A stretch of 35,548 nt of DNA, from contig JAIBAK010000038.1 of assembly GCA_019695215.1 (NCBI GenBank), forward strand, positions 1 through 35,548. The letters are read 5' to 3'. The DNA comes from Bacteroidia bacterium. GTDB taxonomy: Bacteria > Bacteroidota > Bacteroidia > UKL13-3. Shown here piece by piece: positions 35,547 to 35,548 of this stretch (positions within the stretch are counted from its first letter, which is position 1; every line of letters begins with the position of its first letter). Both the position numbers and the translations under genes were made by a program. A model generated the notes under the pieces. The model was not told the DNA's origin. It saw nothing but the letters and a program-made list of their open reading frames with translations, and did no database searches.

Positions 35547-35548
35547 AT
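35425..35548 (-). ncRNA. ssrA: tmRNA, 3' part (gene continues past the window)
   Basis: Read on the minus strand it ends GGACGAGGGTTCGACTCCCT-CCAGCTCCACCA, the conserved T-arm and acceptor end of tmRNA. It is preceded by AAGCGTGTAGAAAGC, as in the region before the T-arm in other tmRNAs. The tag-encoding part and 5' end lie beyond the right edge. It rescues stalled ribosomes. Its 3' end is the integration target of the elements to the left, and it remains complete after insertion. Confidence 0.93.

Overview
The window is bacterial and almost certainly from the phylum Bacteroidota, probably an uncultured Chitinophagales/Saprospiria-like lineage. Evidence: four large secreted proteins end in type IX secretion (T9SS) type A sorting domains. 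Promoter-like sequences follow the Bacteroidota TAnnTTTG rule. The CRISPR array has the 47-nt, GTTGTGATTTGC-type repeats of Bacteroidota type II-C systems. Palindromic repeats of the ATGCTGAA-n5-TTCAGCAT type are scattered at the left end. All of this was read by eye; no database search was possible.

Left part (1-5.6 kb): a CRISPR array of at least 8 identical repeats, then a GIY-YIG nuclease gene set among palindromic repeats, then cas2 and cas1 on the minus strand. No cas9 is visible. Only a 55-codon 3' remnant of the gene that overlapped cas1 survives. It stops exactly at a palindrome that starts a one-gene unit: an AAA+ ATPase bracketed by two near-perfect palindromes whose 33-bp cores are reverse complements of each other. 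A DUF4382-type lipoprotein gene and a 0.8-kb non-coding region with three tandem 108-bp hairpin units follow.

Middle and right (5.6-35.5 kb): two related mobile elements lie in tandem against the 3' end of the tmRNA gene (ssrA, minus strand, partial at the right edge). Each carries (a) a two-gene operon of a secreted beta-propeller protein and a giant M43-family metalloprotease, both with T9SS signals, and (b) a core of a small acidic protein, a coiled-coil or Zn-finger/ATPase protein, a small helical protein and a large serine recombinase. In each element the recombinase 3' coding end contains a hairpin that is a terminator for ssrA on the other strand, followed by a 19-bp att core that is the ssrA 3' end. 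The att cores at 19707-19725 and 35422-35440 delimit element 2 (about 15.7 kb). Element 1 lies to their left and its left end was not found. Each core is preceded by an array of about 10-bp-spaced short motifs (GTCC in element 1, GTAACA in element 2), which may be replication or partition sites.

Other accessory content: an XRE regulator with a 16-bp palindromic operator placed between the -33 and -7 boxes of the divergent operon promoter; a frameshifted erythromycin-esterase-like gene; an unknown 285-aa protein that appears leaderless; and a 113-nt hairpin with a GAAA loop upstream of the second operon. The likely logic is integration next to ssrA without loss of ssrA function, carrying secreted protease cargo exported by a host T9SS that is not encoded here.
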